Source: UMGS1663 sp046964515
GTDB lineage: Bacteria; Bacillota; Clostridia; TANB77; CAG-508
DNA: 64,000 nt
Assembly: GCA_046964515.1 (NCBI GenBank)
Contig: JBKUYM010000001.1
Location: forward strand, 248,001-312,000
Direction: 5' to 3'
The notes beneath the pieces were generated by a model. The model did no database searches and was not told where the DNA came from. It was given only the letters and a program-made list of their open reading frames with translations. The translations under genes were made by a program, and so were the position numbers. Positions 1-9,105 of the stretch are shown here, in pieces; position 1 is the stretch's first letter; each line of letters starts with the position of its first letter.

Positions 1-17
1 TGGTACTTTTTATTTCT

Positions 18-1421
18 TTAAGCTTTCCAAAAAGCTTGATAGCCTCTATATGCTTCATAAATATCAAATTTACTAGTTACTTCATAAGGTGCATGCATTG
101 AAAGTACGGGAACGCCACAGTCTATTACATCTACCCCTTTATTGGCTAAAATATAGGCTATGGTTCCACCACCACCAACATCTACTCTTCCTAACTCTAC
201 AATTTCATATTCTACATTCGCTTCTTCAAATATATGACGAATCATAGCTACAAATTCTGCATTGGCATCTGAGGCTCCTGATTTTCCTTTAGAACCAGTA
301 TATTTATTTAATCCTATACCTCTTCCTAAATAGCCCGCATTATATTTTTCATAAGCTGCTCCATAAATAGGATCATATCCTGCATCCACATCTGCAGATA
401 ACATTTTAGAATTACAAAAAATATGATCTAATAAATTTGGTCGGTTAATACCTAACTTATTTAAAATCTCTGATAGAAAAGTATCAAATACATGAGATTC
501 CATACCTGTATTTCCTACACTTCCTATTTCTTCTTTATCCGATATAATGCATACCGCTGTTGTTTTTGGTTTATCCAATGATAATAAAGCACTTAATGCT
601 GTATAAACACACACTTTATCATCTTGTCCATAGCCAGCTACCATACTCTGATCAAAACCTAATGTTCTAGCACGAAAGGCTGGTACTAATTCAATTTCAG
701 AGCTTATAAAATCAACTTCTGTAATACCATATTTTTCATTTAAAATAGAAAGGATATTTAGCTTAACCGCTTCTGCTACATTTTCTCCTTTATATGGCAT
801 ACTACCTATTAATAAATTTAAATCTTCGCCTTTAATTCCATCTTTTAATTTTTTCTCCATTTGCTCTTGCGCTAAATGTGGAAGCAAATCTGTAATAGTA
901 AAGATTGGATCTTTTTCCTCTTCCCCTATACAAATTTCTATTTTTTCTCCGTTTGGTTTAACTATCACGCCATGTATAGCAAGTGGAATTGTTGTCCATT
1001 GATATTTTTTTATACCTCCATAATAATGTGTTTTAAAAAATGCAAATCCACCTTCTTCATATAAAGGATTTGGCTTTAAATCTAACCTTGGTGAATCTCC
1101 ATGTGCACCTATAATATTAATTCCCTTTTCTATAGTATCTTCTCCAATAATAGCTAAATATAAACTTTTGCCTCTATTATTATAATAAATTTTATCTCCA
1201 ACTTGTAAATGTTCTACTTGTGCTATATTCTTAAATCCTTTTTCTTCAGCCATTGCTTTTGCTGTGTTTACGATTTCTCTTTCTGTTTTAGATTTATTCA
1301 AAAATGTCATATAGGTTTCAGCATAAGCAAATATCTCTTGTTTTTTTTCTTCTTTTAAGTTCTCCCATCCACTTTTTGTTTTTCTAAAAAGTTTCTCTTT
1401 CAATTCTTCTGTCTGTGTCAT
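18..1421 (-). CDS. M18 family aminopeptidase (aspartyl aminopeptidase type)
   Basis: A cytosolic zinc aminopeptidase that trims N-terminal residues from peptides. The 467 residues match the usual M18 length. Metal and catalytic positions can be read in order: H107 and D109 in IIGAHGDSPRLD, the bridging aspartate in GYGQDDKVC (267-268), the glutamate pair in SDKEEIGS (296-297), D344/D346 in SADVDAGYDP, and H443 in SMHAPYE. There is no signal peptide. It starts at an ATG preceded by GAAAGGATG-type Shine-Dalgarno sequence. It is transcribed alone, divergent from the VanW gene across about 290 bases. The bacterial clade with aminopeptidase I-type annotation is more likely than eukaryotic-type DNPEP; the exact substrate cannot be told. 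Confidence 0.92.
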   Translation of the reverse strand: MTQTEELKEKLFRKTKSGWENLKEEKKQEIFAYAETYMTFLNKSKTEREIVNTAKAMAEEKGFKNIAQVEHLQVGDKIYYNNRGKSLYLAIIGEDTIEKGINIIGAHGDSPRLDLKPNPLYEEGGFAFFKTHYYGGIKKYQWTTIPLAIHGVIVKPNGEKIEICIGEEEKDPIFTITDLLPHLAQEQMEKKLKDGIKGEDLNLLIGSMPYKGENVAEAVKLNILSILNEKYGITEVDFISSEIELVPAFRARTLGFDQSMVAGYGQDDKVCVYTALSALLSLDKPKTTAVCIISDKEEIGSVGNTGMESHVFDTFLSEILNKLGINRPNLLDHIFCNSKMLSADVDAGYDPIYGAAYEKYNAGYLGRGIGLNKYTGSKGKSGASDANAEFVAMIRHIFEEANVEYEIVELGRVDVGGGGTIAYILANKGVDVIDCGVPVLSMHAPYEVTSKFDIYEAYRGYQAFWKA

Positions 1422-1712
1422 TTTATCATCCTTTCTTTGCCCTTTTAGGCTCTTTTGTTTTACTTATTATATCATGTAAATTTTTAGAAGTAAAGAAATT
1501 ACTTTTTACTATTCTATACAATTTTTTCGATATTATTAGTTGATTTTTCTTTCTTAAAACCGTATTAAAAATAAGCAATCATATCTTGTAAAATATTTTC
1601 ATATAAATGTAAAAATATTCTTTACAAATATGCTACTTTATTGTTTAATATAATAGAGAATATTGTATTTTTTTGTAGAAAAAATACAATAAAATAAATT
1701 TTGGAGATTGTT

Positions 1713-3638
1713 ATGAGCAAGAATAAAAAAAATAAAAAACAAAATATGGCAATAAATAGCCAAGCAATGGAAAAGTCAATAGAAGAAAAAAATACTACTT
1801 CTGCTATTTTAGCTAAACCTCCTGTCGATTTGGAAATCAAAATACCTGAAGAGGAGTCTAAAGAAGAAGAAAGTGTAACTACCATTGTTTCCAAAGATAT
1901 GAATGATATTACAGATGCTACTTCTGAGGCAATGGATGAAGTAAATAGTGTTATTTATACTCAAAATCCTCCTCCAACTTCTGAAGTTAAAACTATACGT
2001 CATTTAGATCTTCCCCCAGAATCTGTTAAAAATACTGCTACTGATACGCCTTCTATAGAAACAGAATCTAATGCTTATACAATGGTAAAAGAAACAAAAT
2101 CACATAGAAAGGCTCTTGTTATCCTGCTAGTTTGTATATTTTTAGTATTATTACTTCTTTTATTTTCGACTATTTTTGCCCTTTGTCATATACAAAATAA
2201 TACTTTGATTTCTGGAATTTCTATTAATGGCGTAGATGTTTCAAAATTGAGTAAAGAAGATGCTATCCAAAAGGTTTCTTCTGCTATTTACGAAAAATTA
2301 GGAAAACCTATTACTCTAAAACATGGCGATTTTGAAACGACTGTTTTTGCAGAACAATTTGATGTAACCTTTGATGCTGCTAAAGCGGTAGATTTGGCAT
2401 ATAAAATTGGTAGAGATGGTAATATTTTTCAAAATAATTTTACTATTTTAGCTGCTTTATTTACTAAAACAGATATTGGTCCTAATTTTTCCTATAGTGA
2501 CGAGACTTTAGATTCTCTTATTAAAGAAATCGAAACCAATTTACCAGATCGTATGGTTGAACCTAGTTATTATATAGATGGTAACCACTTAATTATCACC
2601 CGTGGAATAAATGGTGTTGCAATTGATAATGCACAATTAAAAGCGCAAATTATCTATTGCTTAAATAATTTGGATTGTACCGATTTTATTGAAATTCCTG
2701 TTGTCTCTAAAACAGCACAGTCTATTGATATAAATACCATTCATTCTGAGATTTACAAAGCTGCTCAAGATGCTTATTATACAACAAATCCTTATGTAGT
2801 ACATCCTCATGTTAATGGCATTGATTTTGCCATTACTATAGAAGAAGCAGTTGCTATGTTAGCTGAAGAGAAAGATTCTTATACAATTCCATTAAAAGTG
2901 TTATCTCCTAAGGTAACCACTAATCAAATTGGTACAGAGGCTTTTCCTAATTTATTAGGTAGTTATTCTACAACTTACAGTACTAGCAATGCTAATAGAA
3001 GTACGAACATTCGACTTGCTGCCTCTAAAATTAATGGAATTGTTATTATGCCTGGTGAGACTTTTTCATATAACCAAGTAGTTGGAAAAAGAACGGCTGC
3101 TGCTGGATTTAAGTCTGCTGCAGTTTACTCTAACGGAGAAGTTACTACTGGTATTGGTGGTGGTATTTGTCAAGTTTCTTCTACACTTTATAATGCTGTA
3201 CTATATGCTAATTTAGAAATTGTAGAAAGAACAAATCATGGTTTTAATCCTGGATATGTAAGTGCTGGAAGAGATGCCACGGTTTCTTGGGGTGGCCCAG
3301 ATTTTAAATTTAAAAATAATCGAAATTATGCCATTAAAATTGTATGTTCTGGTTCTGGTGGTAAAATTTATTTTCAAATCTTCGGATTAAAAACAGATGA
3401 TGACTATGAAGTAGAAATTCAATCCTCTGTTGTCCAAAGTATTGCCTATAAGACAGTTTACCAAAATGATAGTAGTCTAGCAAAAGGAAAAACAAAAGTT
3501 ATTCAAAGTGGTTCTAATGGTTGTAAGTCTGAAGCTTACAAAATATTAAAGAAAAATGGTAAAGTAATTTCCAAAACTTTATTATCTAGAGATACTTATA
3601 ATCCTCATAATAAAATTGTAGCTGTAGGAACAAAATAA
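1713..3638 (+). CDS. VanW-family membrane-anchored wall protein with long acidic N-terminus
   Basis: About 641 residues. The first ~130 form a low-complexity, charged cytoplasmic tail. One membrane segment follows (about 134-160, ILLVCIFLVLLLLLFSTIFA), then extracellular repeats of the peptidoglycan-binding type found in YoaR/VanW proteins. The VanW domain lies in the C-terminal half (about 430-550), recognised by PGETFSYNQVVG and GIGGGICQVSSTLYNA. A G5-like tail comes last. I chose the ATG at 1713 because GGAG sits 6 bases upstream; the upstream in-frame TTG at 1701 overlaps that site. A shorter paralogue lies on the other strand near 30.4-32.0 kb. The family is associated with the cell wall; its reaction is not established, and VanW does not by itself imply glycopeptide resistance. 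Confidence 0.88.
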   Translation: MSKNKKNKKQNMAINSQAMEKSIEEKNTTSAILAKPPVDLEIKIPEEESKEEESVTTIVSKDMNDITDATSEAMDEVNSVIYTQNPPPTSEVKTIRHLDLPPESVKNTATDTPSIETESNAYTMVKETKSHRKALVILLVCIFLVLLLLLFSTIFALCHIQNNTLISGISINGVDVSKLSKEDAIQKVSSAIYEKLGKPITLKHGDFETTVFAEQFDVTFDAAKAVDLAYKIGRDGNIFQNNFTILAALFTKTDIGPNFSYSDETLDSLIKEIETNLPDRMVEPSYYIDGNHLIITRGINGVAIDNAQLKAQIIYCLNNLDCTDFIEIPVVSKTAQSIDINTIHSEIYKAAQDAYYTTNPYVVHPHVNGIDFAITIEEAVAMLAEEKDSYTIPLKVLSPKVTTNQIGTEAFPNLLGSYSTTYSTSNANRSTNIRLAASKINGIVIMPGETFSYNQVVGKRTAAAGFKSAAVYSNGEVTTGIGGGICQVSSTLYNAVLYANLEIVERTNHGFNPGYVSAGRDATVSWGGPDFKFKNNRNYAIKIVCSGSGGKIYFQIFGLKTDDDYEVEIQSSVVQSIAYKTVYQNDSSLAKGKTKVIQSGSNGCKSEAYKILKKNGKVISKTLLSRDTYNPHNKIVAVGTK

Positions 3639-3654
3639 TTTCTGTGTTTATAAA

Positions 3655-3688
3655 AAATTTCTCTACTTAAAATAGAGAAATTTTTTTA
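3655..3688 (+). terminator. Rho-independent terminator after the VanW gene
   Basis: An 11-bp perfect stem (AAATTTCTCTA / TAGAGAAATTT) with a 7-base loop runs into T residues, 17 bases after the stop codon. Confidence 0.85.
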
Positions 3689-3711
3689 TATTATTTTTTA
3701 TTTACATAACA

Positions 3712-3740
3712 TTTACTATGTCGTTTTTTTATGTTATAAT
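3712..3740 (+). promoter_or_regulatory. Sigma-A type promoter of the aminotransferase-GNAT gene
   Basis: TTTACT (3712-3717), 17-base spacer, TATAAT (3735-3740). It lies 30 bases before the start codon, which has AGGAGG in front. Confidence 0.6.
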
Positions 3741-3770
3741 GTTACTAATTAATTATAGGAGGTAAAATAA

Positions 3771-5810
3771 ATGTTAACGAAAACAAATGCAATTGACAGG
3801 TTATTACGAGAACGGCCACAATTAGGCAAAAGGCGGTTTGGTTTACCAGACATAGGTACACGACATGATGGTGAGGGTTTTAATCCCACCGTCCAAACAA
3901 TTGCTAATGCAATTGACTTTTATGGATATTCTGTCCGAGATGAAGCTATTGTAGAAATACCTGATACAGATTTAGGTAGTGGAAATCCTGTACAGTTTAA
4001 GCCATTTCCACCTGCAATAGAAGCTATGAAACATTCCTTAGATAATGATTGGATGTATCGCTACCCTTATACAGAAGGTGATGACAAAATAAGGCAGCAG
4101 TTGCTTGATTATGTGGAACGAGAAGGCTTTGTAAACATTGAACCTTATAACTTTAAGGACATTGATGAAAAAGGTCTTTGTGTTCACAATATCACCTTTT
4201 CCACTTCTACATCTGTACTTTTCAATCAAATCATTAATATTATTTCTAATCCTGGAGATGTTATTTTAGTAACCGCTCCCAACTATGGGCTATTCACGAT
4301 TAGAGCAGAGCGAGCTGGTGCAGAAGTAGAAGTACTAAATTTAGAAAAGGAGGATAGTTTCCTAATTAATCCTGAAAAACTTGCAAGGCGAATTGACCAG
4401 ATTAATGAAAGTTTGCAACAAGTGTACAATCGTCGGAAAGGTTATGTTCCAAGAGTGGTAGCATTTTTAAATGCTAACCCCAATAACCCGACCGGAAAAG
4501 TAATGGGAAAAAAGGAATATACTCTTTTATATGACATTGCAAAAACTTGCAAAGAACGCGGTGTTTTTGTGATTGACGATTTGGTATATCGCGATATCTC
4601 TTATGATGAAGAAGATATTGCAATGCCTATTTCCACTATTCCTGGAATGTTCAGAAACACAATTTCTCTTTTTGGACTTTCTAAGAGCTATTCAATGGCT
4701 GCGTTAAGAGCTGGATTTGTAGTTGCTGATGAAATAATCATACGAGAACTTGTCAATAGAATTTTTCAGGAAATGGACTCTTCTCCGGATATTATCGGAA
4801 AAGCACTTGCTGGGGCCTTTAATGCTACTGACAAAAGATACCAGATTTATAATTCTTACTTTAAAGAGTTAAGAGAACTTTATTTATACAAATTCAATTT
4901 ACTTAAATCTCTTGTCTCTGGAATCGATACTGTTGAATGTAGATTTAAAGATCGCATCGAAAAAGCAGTAACGGATATTTTAGGCTCTTTAAATGCAAAA
5001 AAGGCATTATCTGGTATTCCCTTAATTGATTTTCCCGAAAATTTGGTACCGGAATCAGGCTTCTTTGCTATTTTGGATTTCACTAAAATAAAAGGCATGA
5101 AATATAAAAAAAGAGCCATTAGAACGGATGAAGATTTGCTTAAGTTTTTTTATGGTACTTCAAGGATAAGGTTTCTAGTCGGTCAGTCTATTTCTTGGCC
5201 TTATGAGGATGAACTTGTTGGTAGAGTTTCTTTTGCCGTTGAAGATGAAAAATTGATAAAATCCATTTTTCAGATGCATAATGTTCTTCTTATGCTTGAG
5301 CCTAAAGATGATTATATCATTCGTAAAAATCTATATCAGGATCAAGAACAGATGGCAAGAATAAAAGTGGATGGCTGGAAAAATGCGTATGATGCGATTA
5401 TCTCTTCTACCTATCTCAATTCCTTGAATTACGAAGAACAAACCAAACGTTATCAAGCTAGTTTTGATGAATATAAGGATTTGGTATTTGTTGCCGTAAG
5501 AAAAAATGAAGTCCTTGGCTTTGCTTGTTTTAATACGGTTTGTAATGCGGATTTATTTGATTCTGAACTAGTTAGTTTGTATATCAAACCAACAGAAATT
5601 CGCAAAGGCATCGGCACAAGTTTATTTCAGGAAACTTGCAAACAACTAGCTTCTCTGGGTAAGAAAAATATGATTGTCTGGTGTCTTAGTGACAACAAAA
5701 AAGCCATCAAATTTTACAAATCTCTTGGTGGCCAAATTGTGAAGAAAAAAGAAGCTCGTATTGGTGATGCTTGTTATAAAGAATTTTGTTTTTATTTTCA
5801 TTTGAAGTAA
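3771..5810 (+). CDS. Fusion of a PLP-dependent class I/II aminotransferase and a GNAT acetyltransferase
   Basis: 679 residues in two domains. Residues 1 to about 500 are a fold-type I aminotransferase: NPNNPTG at 236-242, the PLP-pyridine aspartate in VIDDLVYRD (269-270 with Y273), the Schiff-base lysine K305 in FGLSKSYS, and R313 in ALRAG. Residues of about 530-679 are a GNAT domain with the acetyl-CoA loop in IRKGIGTSLF and the GNAT C-terminal FYKSLGG motif. A plausible role is transamination of a substrate followed by N-acetylation, but the substrate is unknown. The gene is monocistronic, with its own promoter and a hairpin after it. Codon use (CGG, GGC, ACG, CCC) is richer in GC than its neighbours, which suggests acquisition. 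An alternative is that both domains work independently. Confidence 0.85.
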   Translation: MLTKTNAIDRLLRERPQLGKRRFGLPDIGTRHDGEGFNPTVQTIANAIDFYGYSVRDEAIVEIPDTDLGSGNPVQFKPFPPAIEAMKHSLDNDWMYRYPYTEGDDKIRQQLLDYVEREGFVNIEPYNFKDIDEKGLCVHNITFSTSTSVLFNQIINIISNPGDVILVTAPNYGLFTIRAERAGAEVEVLNLEKEDSFLINPEKLARRIDQINESLQQVYNRRKGYVPRVVAFLNANPNNPTGKVMGKKEYTLLYDIAKTCKERGVFVIDDLVYRDISYDEEDIAMPISTIPGMFRNTISLFGLSKSYSMAALRAGFVVADEIIIRELVNRIFQEMDSSPDIIGKALAGAFNATDKRYQIYNSYFKELRELYLYKFNLLKSLVSGIDTVECRFKDRIEKAVTDILGSLNAKKALSGIPLIDFPENLVPESGFFAILDFTKIKGMKYKKRAIRTDEDLLKFFYGTSRIRFLVGQSISWPYEDELVGRVSFAVEDEKLIKSIFQMHNVLLMLEPKDDYIIRKNLYQDQEQMARIKVDGWKNAYDAIISSTYLNSLNYEEQTKRYQASFDEYKDLVFVAVRKNEVLGFACFNTVCNADLFDSELVSLYIKPTEIRKGIGTSLFQETCKQLASLGKKNMIVWCLSDNKKAIKFYKSLGGQIVKKKEARIGDACYKEFCFYFHLK

Positions 5811-5839
5811 TTTGGTTAACTATTATTTTGATTTACCAA

Positions 5840-5868
5840 AAGGAACAGTCGTAATTTGACTGTTCCTT
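5840..5868. terminator. Hairpin between convergent genes
   Basis: AAGGAACAGTC (5840-5850) pairs with GACTGTTCCTT (5858-5868) over 11 bp. The T tract is weak, so it may act in either direction or poorly. Confidence 0.55.
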
Positions 5869-5945
5869 AATGTTAATTTTTTACTAGTCAACGGAAGTAG
5901 TTATCTACTACTTTTTGACTCTTTTAACGATTGATACAAAATCCA

Positions 5946-6776
5946 TCAATATTTTTCTTTGTATTTAAATAATACAGAAGGTCTATGCCCTTTACCTGTT
6001 AACATTTTATCAGTTTTCTCAACTTTATTTGCAATAATTCTTCTAAAAGCAGGTGCTAATAATTTTTCTCCTAAAATTACTTCATAAACATCTTGAAGTT
6101 CACTTAAAGTAAAATATTTAGGCATCATATTGAATACAATATCCGTATAATTCATCTTATTACGTATTCGTTCAATTCCAGTTAAAATAATCTTTGGATG
6201 GTCAAAGGCAATACTTTTGTTTTCTAAAATTAAAAGAGCATATTGGTTAGTCGTTTTTTGTATTATATTTTTTTTAACAGAAAATTTGATTGTTTCATTA
6301 CTATTATTCAAAGTAATATTTACCATATTGCCTATTTCTTTAAATTCAATAATATCAAACCAAGAGGCATTTTTTTTCAGTTTATGGGTTAATCTATTTT
6401 TATCAACCAATGCAACATATGCAGTCGAAACAACACGAGTTCTGGGATCTCTTTTTATATCATCAAAGGTGTATAATTGTTCTAGATAAATATCCGATAA
6501 ATTAGTTTCTTTTTTTAAAACTCTTTTTGCACATTCATCTAGAGTTTCATTTTTAGGACTTAAAAATCCTCCAGGCAAACACCATTTATCTTTAAATGGA
6601 AAGTCATTTCTCTTAACAAGTAAAATACTTATCATCTTTTTACTTGTCTTTCTATAATTTATTGACTCTTTATTTGATACACTAACTAATAGTATATCAG
6701 ATGTCATACTCAATCTATCAAATTCTGTCACATCATAATTTTCTAAAAATTCTTTTTCATTATTATACTTTTCCAT
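5946..6776 (-). CDS. NrtR-like transcriptional regulator: degenerate Nudix domain plus winged helix
   Basis: About 276 residues. The N-terminal part is a Nudix fold with a recognisable but broken Nudix box (from GGFLSPKNETLDECAKR, about residue 69): the RE..EE core reads RVLKKE, so catalysis is unlikely. This matches NrtR proteins, in which the Nudix domain senses ADP-ribose or a related ligand. The C-terminal ~80 residues (FTLSELQDVYEVIL and AFRRIIANK) look like the NrtR winged helix. I chose the ATG at 6776 because AAGGAG lies just upstream; the GTG at 6782 overlaps it. It is divergent from two radical SAM genes across a 169-base region with repeated TGTTAATA sites, so control of that pair is the likely job. 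Known NrtR targets are often NAD genes; none is nearby. Confidence 0.82.
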   Translation of the reverse strand: MEKYNNEKEFLENYDVTEFDRLSMTSDILLVSVSNKESINYRKTSKKMISILLVKRNDFPFKDKWCLPGGFLSPKNETLDECAKRVLKKETNLSDIYLEQLYTFDDIKRDPRTRVVSTAYVALVDKNRLTHKLKKNASWFDIIEFKEIGNMVNITLNNSNETIKFSVKKNIIQKTTNQYALLILENKSIAFDHPKIILTGIERIRNKMNYTDIVFNMMPKYFTLSELQDVYEVILGEKLLAPAFRRIIANKVEKTDKMLTGKGHRPSVLFKYKEKY

Positions 6777-6800
6777 AACCACTCCTTTTTATCAATTACT

Positions 6801-6924
6801 TATTAACATTATATTAAAAAGTAAAAGAATAAGTCAAGTTTAATAAAGTTATTTATTTAATTTTCAAAAAACTCTTGACAAATGTATTTGTTTTTAATAT
6901 ATTGTTAATAACAAAATGTTAATA
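6801..6924. promoter_or_regulatory. Divergent control region with three TGTTAATA operator-like sites
   Basis: TGTTAATA occurs at 6903-6910 and 6917-6924, and its reverse complement TATTAACA at 6801-6808. The first copy lies inside the near-palindrome TTGTTAATAACAA (6902-6914), which starts at the end of the -10 box. The position suits a repressor. NrtR binding is inferred only from neighbourhood. Confidence 0.5.
6875..6903 (+). promoter_or_regulatory. Promoter of the radical SAM gene pair
   Basis: TTGACA (6875-6880), 17-base spacer, TATATT (6898-6903), 43 bases before the ATG at 6946. Confidence 0.75.
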
Positions 6925-6945
6925 TGTAAAAAAGAGGTGTTGTTT

Positions 6946-7845
6946 ATGAATAGTAAAGAAAAAATAACATTAAAACCATCACAAAATAGTATTTGTGGAA
7001 ATAGCCATAATTTACTAAATATTAAATTACTAAATAGCTGTAACGGTAAGTGTGACTTTTGTATTGCAGCTGGAACACCATTTAAGAAATCTGCAAATGC
7101 TCAAAAATTTATTGATACTGCTATTTCAATGACAAAATTTTCAAAAGTTGACGTTTTAGGTGGAGAACCAACTTTATATCCTAATCTACTACAAGTATTA
7201 AAAGGAATTAGACCATACAAAAAGGATATTGGTATCATAAGCAATGGATCTAATTTAAAAATAATTAAAGAATGTATACCATACTTAGACACTGTAACAT
7301 TAAGTATTCATTCATTTGATTATAATAAAAATTCAACAGGTATATCTATTAATGAAAAAGAACTAAAAGATTTAAACAAAAATAAAGGAAAATCTGAAAT
7401 TATAGCTGCTGTAGTTGTAACAGACAAAACCGTTTCTAATTTAAAGGAAATAGAATCTTATGCTCAAAAAGCTAAAAAGTTAGGTTTTTCAGCAATTAAA
7501 TTAATGGAATTAGTTACATCAAATGAAAATGTAAATTTTATCGATTTACAAGATTTATTAATAAATTTTGGCATTCACCAGAAAAATGCTACATTAAAAG
7601 GATGTTTCTTTGAACTACCAGAATTATCAAAATATTTAAAAATAAAAACTTATATTAAACTATGTTGTCCATATAATAATGTATTTAAAGCCAAAAATTT
7701 TGGAATACCCAATATTGAATATCAACCCGATTATATGAATGTCATTCAACCTGATTGTTCTGTAACAGATAGTTGGATATATGATTCGTTTGATAATAAA
7801 GTTTTGAATGGAGATGATTTAAATGTCAATTACCTTAAGAAATAA
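6946..7845 (+). CDS. Radical SAM protein, first of a coupled paralogous pair
   Basis: 299 residues. CNGKCDFC gives the CX3CX2C cluster ligands C32, C36 and C39. The SAM-binding strand follows as LGGEPTLYP (about 71-79), within a partial TIM-barrel length. Further cysteines in the C-terminal third (GCFFE, LCCPYNN, QPDCS) could hold an auxiliary cluster. The ATG at 6946 has GAGGTG 7 bases upstream; the upstream ATG at 6916 lies on an operator-like repeat and is less likely. The next gene overlaps by 23 bases. The coding strand prefers GCA/ACA/TCA/GGA codons where native plus-strand genes here prefer the T-ending ones, so it looks imported. Substrate unknown; no precursor peptide gene is evident. 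Confidence 0.85.
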   Translation: MNSKEKITLKPSQNSICGNSHNLLNIKLLNSCNGKCDFCIAAGTPFKKSANAQKFIDTAISMTKFSKVDVLGGEPTLYPNLLQVLKGIRPYKKDIGIISNGSNLKIIKECIPYLDTVTLSIHSFDYNKNSTGISINEKELKDLNKNKGKSEIIAAVVVTDKTVSNLKEIESYAQKAKKLGFSAIKLMELVTSNENVNFIDLQDLLINFGIHQKNATLKGCFFELPELSKYLKIKTYIKLCCPYNNVFKAKNFGIPNIEYQPDYMNVIQPDCSVTDSWIYDSFDNKVLNGDDLNVNYLKK

Positions 7846-8695
7846 AGAAAATTATTGTATGGGAAGAATGGGACCAAGATTATGTATTCAAACGACTACT
7901 GCTTGCAATGGTAAATGTTATTTTTGTGTTGGAAGATTTAATAAGCCTTCTAAAACAAATGTAGATAAAATTATTAAAAATGCTATTGCATTAGATAAAT
8001 ATCCAGATGTTCTCCTATTAGGTGGAGAATCCACCTTATTTCCAAATGATTTAATTAAAATTATTAATGCTATTGCACCATATAAAAGAAAAATTACTAT
8101 TAATACGAATGGCTATAATTTAGAGTGTTTATTACCAGTTATAACAAAACTAGATAAAATAATTGTTTCTGTTATGGGTAATGAAAAAATAAATAGTGAT
8201 ATTGTTGGCGTTACTCCTGAACTAGATAAAATAAAAGAATTTCATAAGTTAAATCCAAAACTTAAGTTAAGAGTCAATTGTGTTGTTAATAAGAGAGGAA
8301 TTGATTCTTTTGATAAAATGGAAGAATTTGCTTTAGGAATGAAAAAATTAGGTTTTACTTCCATAAAGTTTTCAGAAATGTCAACTGATGACCCTAACGA
8401 TCTAAATTTTATCGATTTGCAAAAATTGCTAAAACCTTATTGTAACGATGTTCACCAAAAGGATACTTTACAATGTGGATGCTATTTAGAACCAAAATCT
8501 CTTGAAAAAAGATTTGGAATAAAAACTATTTTAAATTTAACATGCCATTTAAAAACTCCAATTAAGCAATCACATTTTCAATCACTAAATTATGAGCCAA
8601 TGTGTTTTGATAGCATATATATTTCCCCTGATGGAAGTATTCATAAAAGAATAGTTGCATCGCAAGATATAGCAAATGATCGTGGAGCGTGTTAA
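7823..8695 (+). CDS. Radical SAM protein, second of the pair, with SPASM-like C-terminal cysteines
   Basis: 290 residues. CNGKCYFC gives C28, C32 and C35; LLLGGESTLFP follows. It is a paralogue of the preceding protein: both share FIDLQ-LL, a HQK-x(1)-TL-G/C-C(F/Y) stretch, and GIKT/KIKT-I-L-C near the C-terminus. The last part (PMCFDSIYISPDGSIHK) resembles the end of SPASM/twitch domains. GGAG lies 9 bases before the ATG, inside the upstream gene, so the two are probably translationally coupled and may act as a heterodimer. The function is not recognisable from sequence alone. Confidence 0.84.
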   Translation: MSITLRNKENYCMGRMGPRLCIQTTTACNGKCYFCVGRFNKPSKTNVDKIIKNAIALDKYPDVLLLGGESTLFPNDLIKIINAIAPYKRKITINTNGYNLECLLPVITKLDKIIVSVMGNEKINSDIVGVTPELDKIKEFHKLNPKLKLRVNCVVNKRGIDSFDKMEEFALGMKKLGFTSIKFSEMSTDDPNDLNFIDLQKLLKPYCNDVHQKDTLQCGCYLEPKSLEKRFGIKTILNLTCHLKTPIKQSHFQSLNYEPMCFDSIYISPDGSIHKRIVASQDIANDRGAC

Positions 8696-9105
8696 AAGGC
8701 TTAATATATAAATTAACTCAAATCGAATGATTTATAATTGAATTTTCTAAAATTTATCTGTTTCTATGATTCCTCATTTTAAACTAAAACAACCTCTATT
8801 TTATCAATATATTCATTATAAGTTCTACTTGCTCTTTCTTTGTAACTTTAAAATGATTTTTTACAAAAGAAAAAATCAACCACTTCTGATTGATTTTCAT
8901 ATCTATCTGTTCAATTTAGCCCGAACAGATTCGTTTTTGGTTAGAGTATCCTTATGGAATTTTTTTTAAAGCTGATAAATCAATAATTACACGGCACATT
9001 AAAAAGTATATTTACAATATTTTTTATTAAAAACTGTATGCGAGTAGACTTTTTAACTAATTATTGATATCATTCTATTAATAATTATAAAGGAGAAATG
9101 TAATT
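8696..9105. other. 410-base gene-free gap with two hairpins
   Basis: No convincing gene. Two inverted repeats are visible: AAAATCAA / TTGATTTT around 8875-8897, and ATCTGTTC (8905-8912) / GAACAGAT (8923-8930) followed by TCGTTTTT. The second could terminate the radical SAM transcript. A 67-codon plus-strand frame and a short minus-strand frame lack good start sites. Confidence 0.5.

Noticed and set aside
8766..8969. 67-codon plus-strand frame after the radical SAM genes
   Set aside because: No ribosome binding site, odd composition, and it runs through two hairpins. It was considered as a precursor peptide and dropped.
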